From positions 6,702,907 to 6,766,906 of the forward strand of contig NC_068351.1 of assembly GCF_014633365.1 (NCBI RefSeq): a stretch of 64,000 nt of DNA, read 5' to 3'. Shown here one piece after another: positions 47,158-59,183 of the stretch (its first letter is position 1; the number at the start of each line of letters is the position of its first letter). The translations under genes were made by a program, and so were the position numbers. The notes under the pieces were generated by a model that was not told the origin of the DNA, did no database searches, and worked only from the letters and a program-made list of their open reading frames with translations. The stretch comes from Diospyros lotus (Eukaryota > Streptophyta > Magnoliopsida > Ericales > Ebenaceae).

Positions 47158-48740
47158 AGGACAAGTTTGGACTCGGGATTTATGATGATACTACAACACC
47201 TTGACGACTTTACAGTTTAAGAACATAGTAGTGCATGCAAATAAAGTACTGCTATATAACCATCTACTTGGAAAAATCGATCAAACATCACCCTCCATAT
47301 ATCAATAAAGACAGCTGACAAAATGGTTCCACTAATATGCAAAGAAAACAAGTGATCTCCAGATAATAGAAAAGATAAACAGAATCAAAAGTGGCATCCC
47401 CAATGCACAAGCTTCCCTGCTTTGTGACGATCAGGTGAGGATTGTCTTTGTACACAACTTTACCCTTTCCTTGTAAAGAGGCCGTTTTGCAACTCCAACG
47501 ACAACCTTACAGCTGTTACCAAGGCTCACCCTCAGAAAAGCTAAACAGAATATGACAAAAAATAAGCATATCCAAGCAAGCTTTCAAATGCCTTAATGCC
47601 AGGAGTTGATTCTTAAAACAAAGTTCCTGTCCATTTTATTTGGAATCACTGCTTTAGTTTCTTTTGTCATATATAATTCTTCTATCAGCCATGCTTGATC
47701 ATTGTCTGAATAGTTAATTCCAGAATCCTATTGCCTTGCCAATTATACATAATATACTTATCACATAGGCCACAATGGGATTTTACATGAGAAAGGAATC
47801 TTTAATTTGTCATTACAACCTAATAGCTTGAGCTTTTTAAGTATTAGTTTTTTTTTAATATTCTGGAAGAATTATTTAAACACAGCGATACCCTGATACA
47901 AGATATTAACATCAAACTACATAAGATGGCATTTGGATATAGGGATTTCAAATTCTGTCATTTGAAATACTTGCATATGCAGGTATCATTTCAAATCCTT
48001 ATATTTTCTTGGTTCCAAATCCACCCCAAATCCAAATGTTTCAAAGAATTATACGACCAAACAATGAATTTGGGATTTCAAATTCAAAATGACAAATGAT
48101 AGGGTCAAATAGCCCTATCCACACAAAACCTAAGAGAAATACAAATGTTCCACTAACAATAAGAGTGTCCTGTTGCGAGCCAAAAAAAAAAAAAGCAACA
48201 ACAATAGCCTCCACTAAATCAAATATTTCTTGTAAATAATTAAAGCTAATATTCATAAATTGATGTCAAGCATGTGCTAACTCCAATTTGGTACGATAGG
48301 ACCACAATTTACAATGGCCTATTTCAATTCATAACTCAATTCCGAAGACAGGTTTAAGATCCTCATTTCAAGTTCCATCAAACTTATTTGTTAAAACCTC
48401 GTTTTCCTCCACCTAGATGTCCAAATTAGTAGTCACAATCGTTTTGATATCTAAGAAGGTTCACTTATTACAAATGATAAAGGTATGCTATTTGACACTC
48501 CCCCACCCAAAAAACACACACGCACAAAAGTTAATTTGCTGACTACATAATAAGCAGATGAACCTGAGGTTTCTCAACATCAAGCTTACATGGGAGTTGC
48601 TCAAACAAATTCAAACATCAGAGTTTTCAAGAGGTACATTTCCTTTGAAATTTATTACATAACATGCACAACCATCATATAAAAGTAAAATAAATTACAA
48701 CAAAAATAACAATCACAAACCTTAATTGCACTAGGTGAAG
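47158..48740. other. Intergenic or intronic DNA, possible SINE remnant
   Basis: On the minus strand, about 47,525-47,420 reads GGTAACAGCTGTAAGGTTGT, then CTTTACAAGGAAAGGGTAAA and TTGTGTACAAAGACAATCC, resembling the 3' half of plant Au-type SINEs. A first USB1 exon is expected somewhere here but was not recognised. Confidence 0.3.
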
Positions 48741-48943
48741 TTAGCTATATGAATTCTAAACCTCCAGCTCTAGTCATTTCTATCCAAGACTATATCCTCT
48801 ATAAGGCCCTTATATTCTATGTCATGTTTAATGATTCCCTAACAAGTTTGCTATTATCTTCCTTGACTCCATCCACTCACCTCACAATTGCATCTATCGA
48901 TCTCCTCATATGTCCAAACTATTTTAATTGCATCTTCCACTTC
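48741..48943 (-). mobile_element. 3' part of a LINE reverse-transcriptase ORF (degenerate)
   Basis: The minus-strand translation with stops and frameshifts reads KWKMQLK-FGHMRRSIDAIV and later IEDIVLDRND-SWRFRIHIA, the conserved tail of plant non-LTR (RTE-type) reverse-transcriptase ORFs. It continues the fragment at 51,514-51,845 once the intervening Copia element is removed. Confidence 0.7.
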
Positions 48944-48948
48944 TTATC

Positions 48949-51508
48949 TAACAGAGAGACACGAAATGTAGAAGGCTTCACAGATCGTTTCATTCATGGA
49001 GATCTTGGCCTTAAATATGACCTAAAACTAATACACAAATTACAGAAATGTCCTTGACACAACATTATAGAAATGCCCTTCTACAGAAACAAAAAATACA
49101 ACAATGCCAACGTTAACGTGTAAGCAAATTACAATACAAACAGAATATAACTACAAAACATAATATAACAAAATTACAACTCTATTACTCCCCCTCAAGA
49201 TGGGCCATGAATATTGATGATGGCCATCTTGGACAATCGTGGAAAAAGTTTTGAACCTAGGAGAGCCTTAGTAAAAACATCTGTCAGCTGGTGTTGTGAT
49301 CAAATAGGGAGTAGCTTGATTTTTCCAGCGAGAATTTTGTTACGAACAAAGTGGCAATCTAGCTCAATATGTTTGGTACGCTCATGAAAAAACAGATTAG
49401 TGGCAATATGAACAACAGCTTGATTATCACAAAAAAGTAAAGCAGGAGGAGAAAAAATAACCTGAAAATCCGAGAAAAGTTGAGTAAACCATGTAAGTTC
49501 ATTGGCAATAGAAACCAAAGTGGGATACTTAGCTTCAGTGAAGGAACGGGAAACAGTAGCCTGCTTCTTAGAACACAAAGAAATTAGAGATGCTCCAAGG
49601 AAAACACAATATCTAGTAACAGAACGACGAGTATCCAAGCACGAGCCCCAGTCAGCATCAGAAAAAGCACGAAGCTATAAAGAAAAAGTGGCAGAAAAAA
49701 ATAATCCCTGATCAGGAGCAGCCTTTAGATACTGCAATAGGTGATAGACAACATCCAGATGAGGTTTCCGACAATTAGATACAAATTGGCTGAGTTTGTG
49801 GACCACATAAGTGATATCCAGCCGAGAGACGATAAGATATAGTAAATGGCCAATAAGCCTACGATATATGGAAGCATCCTCAATCAAATCCCCTTCATTA
49901 GCACTAAGCTTTAGATTAGGAATCATTGGGACATTTGCTGGCTAAGAGACCAGAATCTTCCAAAAGTTGCAAGGTGTAGTGCCTTTGAGAGAAGAAAATC
50001 CCCTTTGTAGACTGTGAATCTCTAGACCAAGAAAATAACGCAAACGACCAAGATCCTTAAGCTTGAAATGACTATATAGAAAAGATTTCAGATCATTGAT
50101 GACTGAAAGATTGGGACCCGCAAGGATGATGTCATCTACATAAACCAAAAGAGCTACAAATGAAGAACCACTACCCTTGGTGAAGAGAGAATAATCCGAT
50201 TTGGACTGTGTAAAACCAAACTGAAGAATAGCTTGAGAAAATTTTAAGAACCATTGCCTTGAAGCTTGTTTCAGCTCATATATAGACTTATGTAACTGAC
50301 AAACTAATTTCTCCCCTTTATTATCAACCGAGTGGGAAGGCTTGTACCGAGTGGTAATTCTATATAGACTTCCTCAAAAAGATCCCCGTTAAGAAAAGCA
50401 TTGTTCACATCCAATTGAGTAATAACCCATTTATGGTTAGCAACTAGGGCAAGTAAAACTTTAACAGTTATCAATTTCGCTACAAGAGAAAATGACCTAA
50501 AACTTTAACAGTTATCATTCATGGAGATCTCGGCCTTAAATATGACCTAAAACTAATAGGGAAATTCTATTCGCAGCCAAGTTGTTACTCTTCGCAGCCA
50601 TATTTTAATATACCTAAAATACTCTCTTTTGAAAACTCATTTTTACCCTCACACCCACTTTCTCCCTCAATCAATTACCCGCCACCCATCCCTTCCAAAA
50701 CGAAGAAAATACAACAAAAAATAACAGATCCGATGCAGTCAAAAATGAAAAAATAAATAAAAATATAACAGTTGAATAACACACATGCATACACAAACAC
50801 ACACATATATATATACATTAACAGTTAGATCGCATACACAAATATAAATATATGTATATATACACATATATATATATACGCACACACAGACTCACACACA
50901 CATATATATACGCATACATACATATATATATATATTTATATAGGAAGCTCGGCGGCCATGGCCGCTGAGCTTCCTTCCTGTATATATATATATATATATA
51001 TGTATATGTGTGTGTGTCTGCATCTGCATGTGTATATATGTATGTGTGCGTTGTGAAGCTCGGCAACTCGGACGGCCATGGCCGCATATATATGTGTATG
51101 TATGCGTCCCGAAGTGCGTATATATATATATATATGTGCGTGTGTCTGTGTGTATCTGCCTTGATTATATATATATATATATATGTGCATGTGTCTGTGT
51201 GTATCTGTCTTGATTTTATTTGTTGATGTATTTCGGAAGTGTGAGGGTATTTCTGGAAAAATCTAGATGCAAAGAGTTATCACATAACTCAAAAAAAAAT
51301 TAAAATTTTTAATGGCTGCGAAGAGTAAAAACTCAGCTGCGAATAGAATTTCCCAAACTAATACGCAAATTACAGAAATGTCCTTGACACAACATTACAG
51401 AAATGCCCTTCTACAGAAACAAAAAATACAACAATGCCAACATTAACGTGTAAGCAAATTACAATACAAATAGAATATAACTACAAAACAGAATATAACA
51501 CTCTATTA
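48949..51508 (-). mobile_element. Truncated Ty1/Copia retrotransposon, split by a Mutator-type element
   Basis: Perfect 5-bp target duplication TTATC (48944-48948, 51509-51513). The LTRs lie at 48949-49187 and about 50,516-51,508; the latter is interrupted and its inner end deleted. The LTR ends are TAATAGAG and CTCTGTTA on the minus strand rather than the usual TG...CA. A purine tract GAGGGGGAG sits just before the 3' LTR. Pol is partial and broken: RT with YVDDIILAG and [15 protein letters not shown] (near 50,148-49,990), YRRLIGHLLYLIVSRLDITY (near 49,870), and RNase H with CDNQAVVHIATNLFFHERTK and HIELDCHFVRNKI (near 49,330-49,410). Gag, protease and integrase are missing, so it is inactive. 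Confidence 0.88.
50559..51354. mobile_element. Mutator-type MITE with TA/CA-repeat interior (796 bp)
   Basis: Perfect 19-bp terminal inverted repeats GGGAAATTCTATTCGCAGC, with the 9-bp target duplication AAACTAATA (50550-50558, 51355-51363). Inserted in the 5' LTR of the Copia element. The interior is mostly (TA)n and (CA)n tracts with two copies of CGG(C)GGCCATGGCCGC palindromes near 50,955 and 51,072. Related to the 26,801 element by its termini. No gene; the many open frames here are microsatellite. Confidence 0.9.
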
Positions 51509-51513
51509 TTATC

Positions 51514-51845
51514 TTTAATAGGCACCACTCTAACCTTATGACATATAATCTTATTTTTTATTTAGTCTTTTCTTGTAATAGTCACACATCCAACACAACA
51601 TCATCTTAGTTATGCTAATATTCTGTGCATATTGGTACTTATTTGCCCAACATTCAGATCCATATATAACTATCCAATAAAACTTTTCTTTTAGCCTTAT
51701 CTTACGATCACAAAATCTTGGACACACTTGGCCACTTCACCGTCATGCCTTGATTCTACAACTGACATCCTCCATAACATCCTCTCCTTTTTGAACAATT
51801 GATCCAAGATATTTAAACTGATCTATACTTGGGAGATGTAAAATG
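51514..51845 (-). mobile_element. LINE reverse-transcriptase fragment (degenerate)
   Basis: The minus strand reads HLPSIDQFKYLGSIVQKGED, later CDRKIRLKEKFYWIVIYGSE and MMLCWMCDYYKKRLNKK, a recognisable C-terminal section of plant RTE-type LINE reverse transcriptase (FKYLGS, YGSECW, RWMC blocks) with stops. It is separated from its continuation at 48,943 by the Copia insertion, and ends about 70 bp from the last dsRBD exon. Confidence 0.75.
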
Positions 51846-51914
51846 AAGTAAACCAATATATTCCTTTTTGGGTGACAAAACTAAAATGTTTAAATGAGAG
51901 ACCAAGTTCCTTAC

Positions 51915-54813
51915 ATTCTCGAAAGCTTGAATAAGCAAGCTTTGCTGCATTGTCCTCTGCCTGCCTCTTCCTCTTTGATGCTTGTCCTTGAAAAGACTTT
52001 CCTCCTATTTCCACAGTCGAGATGAAAATTGGCTTTTGAGGTGGACCAGAAACAGTAGTCTTATATTTTGGAGCATGAGAACTTTTATGAGCCAATTGTT
52101 GTATGAGGTTCTTGTAGAGACCAGAATCATCCTAACATTTTGATAAAGAAATCAGTTATGCACAAGAGTGGAAAGCAAGTCAAGCAGAGACAGAGGAGTG
52201 ATAAGAATTCACGTGAAAGTGAGTGGAAGACTAGCCTCCTGAACCATTTCGAGGTCCAATGACTCCAAAGCAACTTTTGCAGCTGCCTGTTCTGCGTCTT
52301 TTTTCATAGGGAATAATTCAAGACTCCCATAGCTTTTCCCATCAATCATAACCTTGGACTTGAAACGACTAGCATGAAGAGGACCTTCACGTTCAGATGA
52401 ATACACAGGTGGTGTGAGTTTTCTTCTCTGCGCATAATTTTGTAGCTTACTTTTGTATGAATGCTGCACATCTGCAAAAAATGAACATAATGTATAGTTG
52501 AAAAGGAACTCCATTCACAGCTACAGATCAAAAATTTTACCACCCTTAAGCTTGTTAATAATGTAAGTACATCCTGTCCAAGTTGTTAAAATGGACACTG
52601 TTATGTTTGTTACTGCATACTGTAAACTATGGGTTCTGTACTTTTTGTTCTCAACATCATATTCCCCAACAAAAGGTCAACAAATTTCATAGACAAAAAA
52701 TTTGACTTTCTTGGACAGATTTTTCCTTTTTGATTTACCTTCTTAGACAGCACATAGCAGATCACAAGAAGGAAGAGGAAGACCTTCTTAGACATCAACA
52801 ACAACAGACTGCAATCCCACTTCCTGTATTTTTGTATTCTGAATTTTATCATTAAGCAGTGTTCTGAAAATGTTTAGATTAAAAACACACATCAATTTCA
52901 CCTCCAACTTATTTTCTCAGAAAGAATAAGAAAATAACAGTTGAAAAATATAAACGAATGGCTGGATTTATTATAAGGGATTATATAAAAGTGCAATTTT
53001 TTTTACAAAACTAAAACTTTCCATTAAAACATTTTCCAAACTAAAACCACAACCAAACTATTTCCCAAAATAGAACTCCCCTGCCACATCAGCAGTCATG
53101 TAGCAAAAAATAATTGGGAAAGGGTTGGTGGAACCAGCCATTCCCAATGAGAACCGCTGACTGGGCCAGCAGTTTCTGGAAACTTCCAATAGCAGTTGCC
53201 AAAAATGGGAACCAGTGCTTCCAATTTATTGGGAACTGCTGGCTGGCAGTTTCCATTTTCTTAGGAACCATTGGCCCGAGTACAATCACTGGCTCAGCCA
53301 GCGGTTTTCTCTTGGATCCTCTCACTCCTTTTGCATGATGTGGCTTGTGATCTGATGAGGAAATTATATTTCAGGCAATAGTTCAGAGGAAGTTTCAGTT
53401 TGGGAAAACTTTTTTGTACAGAGCTTTAATTTTGTGAAGACTCTAAAATCAGCTCCAAACTCAAGAAATCATTGCAATCGCAAAAATTAACTCATAATTT
53501 ACAAGAAGTAAATGGTGCTAAGATCAATTTCACTGACCTATAAATTTCTCCACCTCTGGAGTTTCATTCACCAGTGTATTCAGTGTTAAATTTGTTGTGG
53601 TTGGCTTTGAAGTACCTCCTCCGGACAATGGATTAATATTGTAAGTTGTGATTGAAGCTTGGAAACCTGCAAGATCATGAAAAACTATTATGAAAACAAT
53701 TTGAACTATATTTATGAAGCAGGTTTGATAAGATGCTATCATAAGCACCAAAAAGAGATTAAGGAAGAAAAGGAATGACAGATAATCAAACAAGTTTACA
53801 TTAATTCAAATTTGGTTTACATTTCCTCTCCTCTTGTGAACATGATAGTTAACCTATATTTCTTTTCCGTTTTCCTTAGATATCAAACAAGATGAAGCAT
53901 ATTCTTTTCAGTTTCTTTAAAAACCAAGTAGAGGGAAATAACAACTGCCCGTATCACTTGTTTCGTCCTTCCCATTTCCCTTTCCCTTCCACAAATTCCC
54001 CTCTGCCTAAAAAAGTGGTTTTGAAATGTCCAATGGCTATTTTATATGGAAACTGAGTACATTTTTCAGATGGTTTCTTTTTTATTTTCATTATTATTAT
54101 TTTGGGGCCAGAAGAAGAGTGCAATACCTTCTTTGGATAAAACAATGTAAGGCTAAATATCCAAGGGACACCGTGCAAACAAATCCTGCCTGACTCATGA
54201 GATTAGGCATGGCAAGGCTGGGAACCCAGTGCGAACCACAGCACCCGGTCGCACCCAGGTGCTGTCCATGAGTCCAGCAATACCCTATTAGGCTTCAGTG
54301 GTAAGCCCCTTCAGCCTTAAACCCGATAAACACTTGACAGGGGACTTCGTGAGAAAGCAACTAATGCTTACAGTTACAGGGCTCCAACGCAGAGAACCAA
54401 GGCTCATCACCTCTGTCTATCCCAACACATTTTCATCAACTGCTCAACTTGTATAGGCCCAAGAAAAGTTCCCAAAGCAAAAAGAATTCAAGGGTTAGGG
54501 TTCCTAGATGTCATTATCGTCTACTCTGCATCTGAAAAGTAAAGGCAACAGATTGCGAAGGGAAGTTACTGTGACTTCGAGGAATGTGAGTTGGCCGGTT
54601 CGGGGTAGAGAAATGGTCGAAAGCGATCTTTGCAGCTTTGTTCTCAGCCTCTTTCGCTGTTTGGCTCCGATCAACAGTCTGAAAGGGAACGCCATTGACG
54701 GTGACGGTAGCGGAGAAGCGAGGATTGTGATCAGGACCGACTTTGGCGGTGGAGTACGCCGGTAAACTCCACGAATTCCGATGGCAAAGCTCTTGAATCT
54801 TCGATTTGTACAT
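51915..54813 (-). CDS. Double-stranded RNA-binding protein with three dsRBDs (DRB-like), 3' end not found
   Basis: DRB proteins bind dsRNA and act with Dicer-like enzymes in small-RNA pathways; the specific partner here cannot be told. Exons (minus): 54813-54570, 53666-53538, 52471-52245, 52131-51915; phases agree at every junction. dsRBD1 follows the ATG directly (MYKSKIQELCHRNSWSLPAY ... AKEAENKAAKIAFDHF). A linker exon holds NPLSGGGTSKPTTTNLTLNT. dsRBD2 is SYKSKLQNYAQRRKLTPPVY ... MKKDAEQAAAKVAL; dsRBD3 is LYKNLIQQLAHKSSHAPKYK ... KRQAEDNAAKLAYSSF. All three retain the alanine-rich second-helix motif that contacts RNA. The exon-3 donor (ATG|GTTCAG) is the least certain boundary. After dsRBD3 a GTAAGG donor (51914 downward) implies another exon, but a transposon nest follows. 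If unspliced, the frame ends at 51823. Confidence 0.85.
53095..53330. repeat. Inverted-repeat-rich segment in intron 2 of the dsRBD gene
   Basis: Several related motifs in both orientations (GGTTCCCATT-, AACCGCTGAC/GCCAGCGGTT, CCAGCAGTTTC/GAACTGCTGG). The flanks resemble an inverted pair (CCAAACTAAAAC on the left and CAGTTTGGGAAAAC on the right). Possibly a degraded foldback transposon; no target duplication found. Confidence 0.35.
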
Positions 54814-55990
54814 CTCCCCTCTGAATTAGAACTACAGAAGGAGAAAGAATTGATATCAGTTTCAGGGGAAATCTCGGACTCGGGGGAATGTAACGGACCT
54901 AAGGACAGAGACCGAGGTCCGAGGTAACTTCAAAAAGTTAGTCCGCTCCAGCCAAGAAAATCTTTTTAAGAGATTGGAAAAACAAATAAATTTTACACGA
55001 GTTTGGTACAAATTTTGTACTAAATATAATATAATTATTTTTATAACTATACCCCTAATTTGATAATTATTTACATTTCTGTTTTAGTTTTACGGGACCT
55101 AACGGGCCTATCAAGCGGCTCACAAAAAGGGGACAAAAAGATGATTTTACCCCGCCCACTTTGTAAATTTACAAAGCAGGCTACTGCCCCATCCTGTTGC
55201 TCTCGTCTCTCTTGTCATGGCCTTGCTGCTTTGCCTCGCTTCGTTTCTGTCACCCCTCTACTATCTTCGCCTCGCCGATAGTAACTACATTGACTGTTGG
55301 CGAGGCAAGACAAGGCAATGATGGCAGAAGGGTGACGGAAAAGAGGCGAGACGACAACAACGACTATGGCAGAGGAGGCGAGAACAGTAGGGACAGGGCA
55401 AATTCATGGGAGGAAAAAGAGAAAGTAGAGTGTGGGAGCAAAATGTCTTTTTACCCCTTTTGATAACCCTGTCGATGAGTCAGTCAACTTTCTAAAATTT
55501 TTCTTACAAATATTATACTACATACAAGTTTATATTTATATAGGATTCTTCATTATAATAAAATTAAAACAATTCCCCTTAACTTTGTACTTTATTACTT
55601 TCAAAAGTGCATCATGGTAACAGTGTCCATGTCATTGCTACAGCGTTCATGTATCATACCATGTTACTGTCAATGGCCACGTCACCTATTTCGGCGCATG
55701 TGTTTATCATTTTGTGTCCACCAAATAAGGGTAAAAAAAACAAAAAAAAACTTTTAAAACTCGGCAAGATTGCAAAAATAATTGAAATAACTACCCCCTA
55801 AAAAAAATTAAAAATCTATTTTACCCTTTTATCTCTCACTCTCTTATTTTTTTCTCATTTCTTTCTCTTATTATTTTAAAAATAATTAAAATATAACAAA
55901 CAATCAATAGCTATCGATCATCTATCACTGAAAAGAGAGATAATAAACATAAATTAAATTTAGGTTCATAGTGAATAAAACCAACCACTT
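54814..55990. other. Promoter side of the dsRBD gene and repeat-derived DNA
   Basis: The dsRBD gene's leader and promoter should lie within about 54,814-55,000. At about 55,195-55,365 a foldback pairs TTGCTGCTTTGCCTCGC with GCGAGGCAAGACAAGGCAA. No gene recognised; the rest is AT-rich. Confidence 0.4.
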
Positions 55991-55993
55991 AAG

Positions 55994-57688
55994 GCATGTT
56001 TGATTGGTCATATTTTTTATAAAAAAATGATCATTTTTTAGCTAAATTTTAACTTTTAAGGTATTTGATTGGCTAAATATTTTAAGTAAATTAAATTCTA
56101 ACTTTTAGTCACATGATGGTCTTCTCATTTTTGTTGGAAAACAAATTCTCGTTGGGGAGGTTGGAACAAATTTTCAAGAAATTGGAAAGCCCACGTTTCC
56201 ATCCCGTCTTTGCAAATCGTTCAAAAACTCGTAAAGCTTAGAGGAAGCACGAAGGAGAAGAATAGCGGTCAGCGAAGCTAAGAGGAAGCTCAGCCAGCAA
56301 TCACGAGGAACAAGAGACAACGACGAACTAAGCAAGAGAAAAGGCGAGCGAACGAAAAGGCAAACGAGAGGCAACGAGCGAGAGCGACAATGAGCGGCCG
56401 AGAAGTGAACAACAATGGTTGCAGCGGCGATGGCAGCCACTGCCAGTGATGGTAGCGACGAACTGAGTGAGATAAAGGGCGAGCGAGAGACAGTTGAGCA
56501 AGAGCGATAGTGACAACGGCCAGCGATGGCAACAACTGCTAGTGATGTTAGCGACAGACTAAGATAGAGGGCAAGCGAACGAGAGGGCGAGCAAGAGTGA
56601 CGACGACAATGGCAACGACGGCTCCTTCATCCTCTGGGTGTATGTGTATTTGATTTATTTTTTAAATATTTTGTATATGTATATTTGATTTATTTTTAGA
56701 CAATTTCCTAAAATTTTATGGCAATCAAACACCAAAAGTTGAAAAAATATTACAATTTATAGATAGAAAATTAAGGCAATCAAACACATTCAATTGATAT
56801 TTTCTCTTAAATTTAATTTTAGACAATTCAATTATACATAGAAAATATTTTATTTCCATGCAAATTACATACTTGCAATCAAATGCATTGCACACATTTT
56901 TCATAGAAAATGGCCAATTTTCACCCAAATTCTAGTCTTTGAAGTGTTTGATTGGCCAAATTTTTCAAGTAAATTATTTTCCTACTTTGAGTCACAGTTT
57001 GCCTATTTCCCACTTTTGTTGGAAAAAATTTTCCTCAATGGGGAGTTGGAATAAATTTTCTAGGGAAATGGAAAATTAACCCAAGTCTCCATCTCCTCTC
57101 TGCAAATCATTCAAAGCCTCGATTTGGCAGAGGAGAAGAGTGGTCGGCAATCGCAAGGAAGAGGAGAAGTGTGATCAGTGGTCATGAGGATAAGGGGAAG
57201 CTTGGCTAGCGATTTGAGCGAGAGAGGGGCGATCGAATGAGAAGACGAGTGAGAGTTAGTGATCAAAGGGTGAATGGTGATGGCGATAGCGACGATGGCA
57301 GCGGCGACTAGTGACAACGGCGATGGCAACGGTGGAGGGTGACAGCAGCTCCTTCATCCTCTTGTTGGGTGTATTTGGTTGTATGTATATTTGATTTATT
57401 TTTTTGAATATTTTGTATATATATATATATTTGATTATTTTATAATTAATTATTGATTTGTGTATTTGGTTATTGATTATCAACATGTGTGTATGTGATT
57501 GTTTTCATGAAAAATAATGACAATCAAACACCAAAAGTTGAAAAAACATTACAATTTTTAAGTAAAAAATTAAATTAATCAAACACCTTTAATTGATATT
57601 TTCTCTGGAATTTAATTCTAGATAATTCAATTGTCTAAAAAATATTTTTTTTCTATGCAAATTCCATGCTTGCAATCAAACTTACCCT
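55994..57688. mobile_element. Composite PIF/Harbinger-like element, two related halves
   Basis: The outer ends AGGCATGTTTGATTGG and GGGTAAGTTTGATTGC (right, reverse complement) are flanked by TTA. Two homologous halves start near 56,055 and 56,940 (each TTTGATTGGC(T/C)AAAT...GTTGGAA...AAATTTTC), each with a GAGCGA-rich core and a GTGTATTTG(A/G)TT tail. The junction is near 56,875-56,950. No transposase seen; arginine/serine-rich open frames are repeat by-products. Confidence 0.5.
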
Positions 57689-58900
57689 TAGATTCGTTCA
57701 CAATGAAGCCAAGTTCATCTTAGAAAGAGAGATGATGATGATGAATTCAAGCGATGAACCCTAAGCTAAACCTGTGCTCATTGTGAATGAACCTAGATTC
57801 ATTGCAAAAAAAAAAAAGCAAAAAAGAGATGATGATGAGGAATTCAAATGATAAACTCAAACTAGATTTTAAGTCATTCGCAATTAACTCAAAGTTTTCT
57901 AAAAAAAAAAAGAATAAGAGAGATAATGATAATCAATTTAAACAATAATCATAGGCCGAATCTAGATTTATTGTCAATGAATCCATCTATTTGGGTTCAT
58001 TGTGAATGAGTCCAAATAGTCCAAGTTTTCTATCATTTATACTTTTAGATCATTTTAGATATGAAATAATCGTCTACATCTAGAATGACGATGAAATAAC
58101 CATCTACATCGTGAATGAGTTTGAATAGATTTGACTTCATTACAAAATAAAGAGAGAGATAGAGATTTACTATCATTAATATTTTTGTTGAATTGTCAGC
58201 ATTCTCTTATTGAATCATCAATGTCATTTTTTTTGTTTAACAAATTACATAATTAAATAAAATTTTAGTAAGAACAAATTTTTTTTATTAAATTAAAGAA
58301 TGGGCAACTAACACATAAAAATATATGATATTGACAACCAGAATTAAAAAATGCACATTTAAATTATACTTAAATTAATTATGAAACAAAATAAAATTAG
58401 TAAAAAAATCTGGCAACTGAAATGAAAACCATAAAATGATTACACACTTTGCGAAAAATGATTTTTTTTTTCTATTTTTTAGATATTGTTATAATATTTC
58501 TAAGATAATAATTTTATTTAGTGAATATTGTTGTAAATAAATTAAAACTTAAAAAATATTTTATAAAGGAACATATATTTAAATTATTAATTTATCAACT
58601 AATACTATATTATATATAATATATAAAAACTAATATTATATGTACATAATTATCAGTTAGGATTACAATTATGACTTACAGTTGCAATTTTTTATTTTTT
58701 TTAAATCTTAATCGTGTTTTTATCTATTTTACTTAATTAAAACGTATTTGTCAAATGCAATTATAAATTATTTTACGAATTAACTGATTTACGCCAAAAT
58801 CTACACATAAGTGCCTACCGACCAATTGAATTCAAAAAGGGGGACCACTTTCTTCACTGCAAGCAAACAAAGCGTGTTATACCAATGCCTTCTAGAGTGA
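57689..58900. repeat. Degenerate tandem repeats and AT-rich spacer
   Basis: About 57,690-58,150 has loosely repeated units of TTCATTGTGAATGA(A/G)T plus AGAGAGATGATGATGA separated by A-runs. About 58,150-58,900 is very AT-rich with no feature. Confidence 0.45.
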
Positions 58901-58914
58901 GGGGTTTTAATACC

Positions 58915-58922
58915 TATAAATA
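58915..58922 (+). promoter_or_regulatory. TATA box in front of an orphan start codon
   Basis: TATAAATA about 100 bases before the ATG at 59016, spacing typical of a real plant promoter. Confidence 0.35.
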
Positions 58923-59015
58923 CAGTGGAAGGATACAAATGGTGAATCCAAGCCCTTAAATCTTCTCCAACTTTATCCTTTTCAACTTATCGGTATCATC
59001 TGATGCCCTTTGTCC

Positions 59016-59183
59016 ATGGCTACCTACCTTTTGCTAGCTCTGTATCTTTGCTTCTTATCACTGGAGCCAAATTTATTGGTGCAGTTTCTTCAAGTCAATA
59101 ATTTAAAATGGGATAAAGTTTACTTGAATTTTATGGAGTTTTTGCCACTCATAGGAAGACATTTAGTAGTTTACTTTCTTTAA
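59016..59183 (+). pseudogene. Orphan 5' gene end encoding a signal-peptide-like sequence
   Basis: A 55-codon frame begins MATYLLLALYLCFLSLEPNL, a hydrophobic stretch like a secretory signal peptide, and runs to TAA 59181-59183 in AT-rich sequence with no domain. It may be exon 1 of a gene (possible donor CTTCAA|GTCAAT near 59,095) or the 5' remnant of a truncated one. Family not recognised. Confidence 0.3.

Noticed and set aside
50818..51226. Tyr/Ile/His-rich open frames on both strands
   Set aside because: Microsatellite (TA/CA) translations inside the Mutator-type MITE.
54180..54440. GC-richer stretch in intron 1 of the dsRBD gene as a possible gene or SINE
   Set aside because: No open frame, no recognisable promoter boxes or terminal repeats.
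56174..56535. Ser/Leu/Arg-rich minus-strand frames
   Set aside because: Repeat by-products of the GAGCGA-rich core of the composite transposon.
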